Shown: positions 45,001 through 45,997 of the stretch, piece by piece
Layout: each line of letters opens with the position of its first letter
How positions within the stretch are numbered: position 1 is the stretch's first letter
Origin: Oscillospiraceae bacterium
GTDB lineage: Bacteria; Bacillota; Clostridia; Oscillospirales; CAG-272
DNA length: 45,997 nucleotides
Reading direction: 5' to 3'
NCBI GenBank assembly: GCA_015064695.1
Contig: SVRS01000001.1
Coordinates: forward strand, 1-45,997
Position numbers and translations under genes: made by a program
The notes under the pieces: model-generated
What the model was told of the DNA's origin: nothing
Database searches by the model: none
The model's input: only the letters and a program-made list of their open reading frames with translations

Positions 45001-45997
45001 GTGACGTGGCCTACAAGGACGAGGAGGGCTACGTCTACATCACGGGCCGTATGAAGTCCGTTATTGTGCTGGAGAACGGTAAGAACGTATTCCCCGAGGA
45101 GATCGAGGAGTATCTGGACGGGATCGAGACCATTGCCGAGTGCGTGGTCATTGGCCGCAAGGCCCAGGATAGCGATGAGGTCATTCTGACCGTCGTGGCA
45201 TATCCCAACTTTGAAAAGCTGCCCGCAGGTGCGACCGAGGAGCTGATCCATGAGACCATCTACAAGCAGATCATGCAGATCAACCGCCGTCTGCCCAGCT
45301 TTAAGCAGATGAAGGCTCTGGAATTGCGCGCCACCGAGTTTGAAAAGACGACCTCGAAGAAGATCAAGCGTCATCTGATTAAGTAATCGAAGCGCCGGGG
45401 CTCTGTCTCCGCGTTCCGAATCCATTCAAAAAGGAATATGGAGGTACTATGAAAAGAGAACCGATAGGATTGTACCTGCATATTCCTTTTTGCAGGTCAA
45501 AATGTCCCTACTGTGATTTCTGCTCCTACCCCCGTCCCACGGAGGAGCTGATGGAAGCGTACGTCGGTGAGCTGGCCCGCCGTATCCGCGCGGCAGGGAA
45601 GCTTTATGGAGAAGATCCCCACATCGAAAAAGGGATCATGTCCAAGCTCCCCGTAGATACCGTGTATTTCGGCGGGGGGACTCCCTCGCTTTTGCCTGAG
45701 CATTGCGTGACGGAGCTACTGGATGCTGCCCGCGAGGCCTTTGCTATTCTGCCCGATGCCGAGATCACCCTGGAGGGAAATCCGGCCGCCATCACGGCGG
45801 AAGCCCTGAGAGCCTGGCACGCCGGCGGAGTGAACCGCTTGAGCCTGGGAGCGCAATCGGCGCAGGCCGAGGAGCTGAAGGCTTTGGGACGGTTGCACCG
45901 CTGGGAGGACGTGGTCGATACGGTGGCCGATGCCCGCCGCATCGGAATCGAGAATATCAATCTGGATTTCATGTTGGGGATCCCGCATCAAACCCCC

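Overview
The window (about 46 kb, GC-rich, with Shine-Dalgarno sites before nearly every gene and sigma-A type promoters with 17 bp spacing) looks like a chromosome segment of a low-oxygen gut Firmicute, probably a Clostridia member of the Oscillospirales or a related order. This is inferred from the rpmH-rnpA-yidD-yidC-jag-mnmE cluster, a lysine riboswitch over dapA-dapB-ddh, heterodimeric ABC exporters, lipobox lipoproteins and dispersed palindromic repeats of a kind I associate with gut Clostridia. There is no phage, CRISPR array, rRNA or tRNA, and no intact transposase; the mobile-type sequences are non-coding (one 194 bp MITE-like element and several palindromic repeats).

Layout. 1-3570: a partial membrane protein with a Glu-Pro repeat tail running off the left edge, an SDR oxidoreductase, a hypothetical protein, a small putative lipoprotein and an XRE regulator. 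3630-6972 (minus strand): dapA-dapB-ddh for lysine/diaminopimelate under an L-box riboswitch, with two unusual hairpin repeats between the genes. 7085-11865: a Na/phosphate symporter, then a minus-strand operon of two paralogous metallophosphoesterases and a hypothetical protein. 11911-17063: MarR regulator plus heterodimeric ABC exporter, a small XRE regulator and the MITE. 17072-21813: a lipoprotein, a PPP-type phosphatase behind a heptamer repeat, a sigma factor fused to a long C-terminal region, and an alkaline phosphatase broken by a one-base frameshift. 21868-28566 (minus strand): two paralogous XRE-TPR regulator plus membrane protein modules, a MutS-like ATPase and rmuC. 28821-31277: an AraC regulator and a low-GC operon of three small membrane proteins, both promoters carrying the same operator. 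31326-36114: a second heterodimeric ABC exporter and birA. 36219-45997: an FKBP-like lipoprotein, then rpmH, rnpA, yidD, yidC, jag, mnmE, a fatty acyl-CoA/ACP ligase and the start of hemW.

How the genes work together. The dap operon makes meso-diaminopimelate and is switched off by lysine. rnpA, yidD, yidC and jag form the usual RNA-processing and membrane-insertion cluster. The two ABC pairs each combine one half with a degenerate ATPase site and one canonical half, as in multidrug exporters; the first is probably derepressed through its MarR. The AraC block is an apparently self-contained regulon whose effector and target process are unknown.

Most unusual signals: a near-perfect 21-position hairpin that buries the ribosome binding site of hemW and places its start codon in the loop; an array of four different short hairpins, each followed by the same 7-mer, between dapB and ddh; the duplicated AraC operator; and the duplicated XRE-TPR modules sharing an identical 64 bp block.
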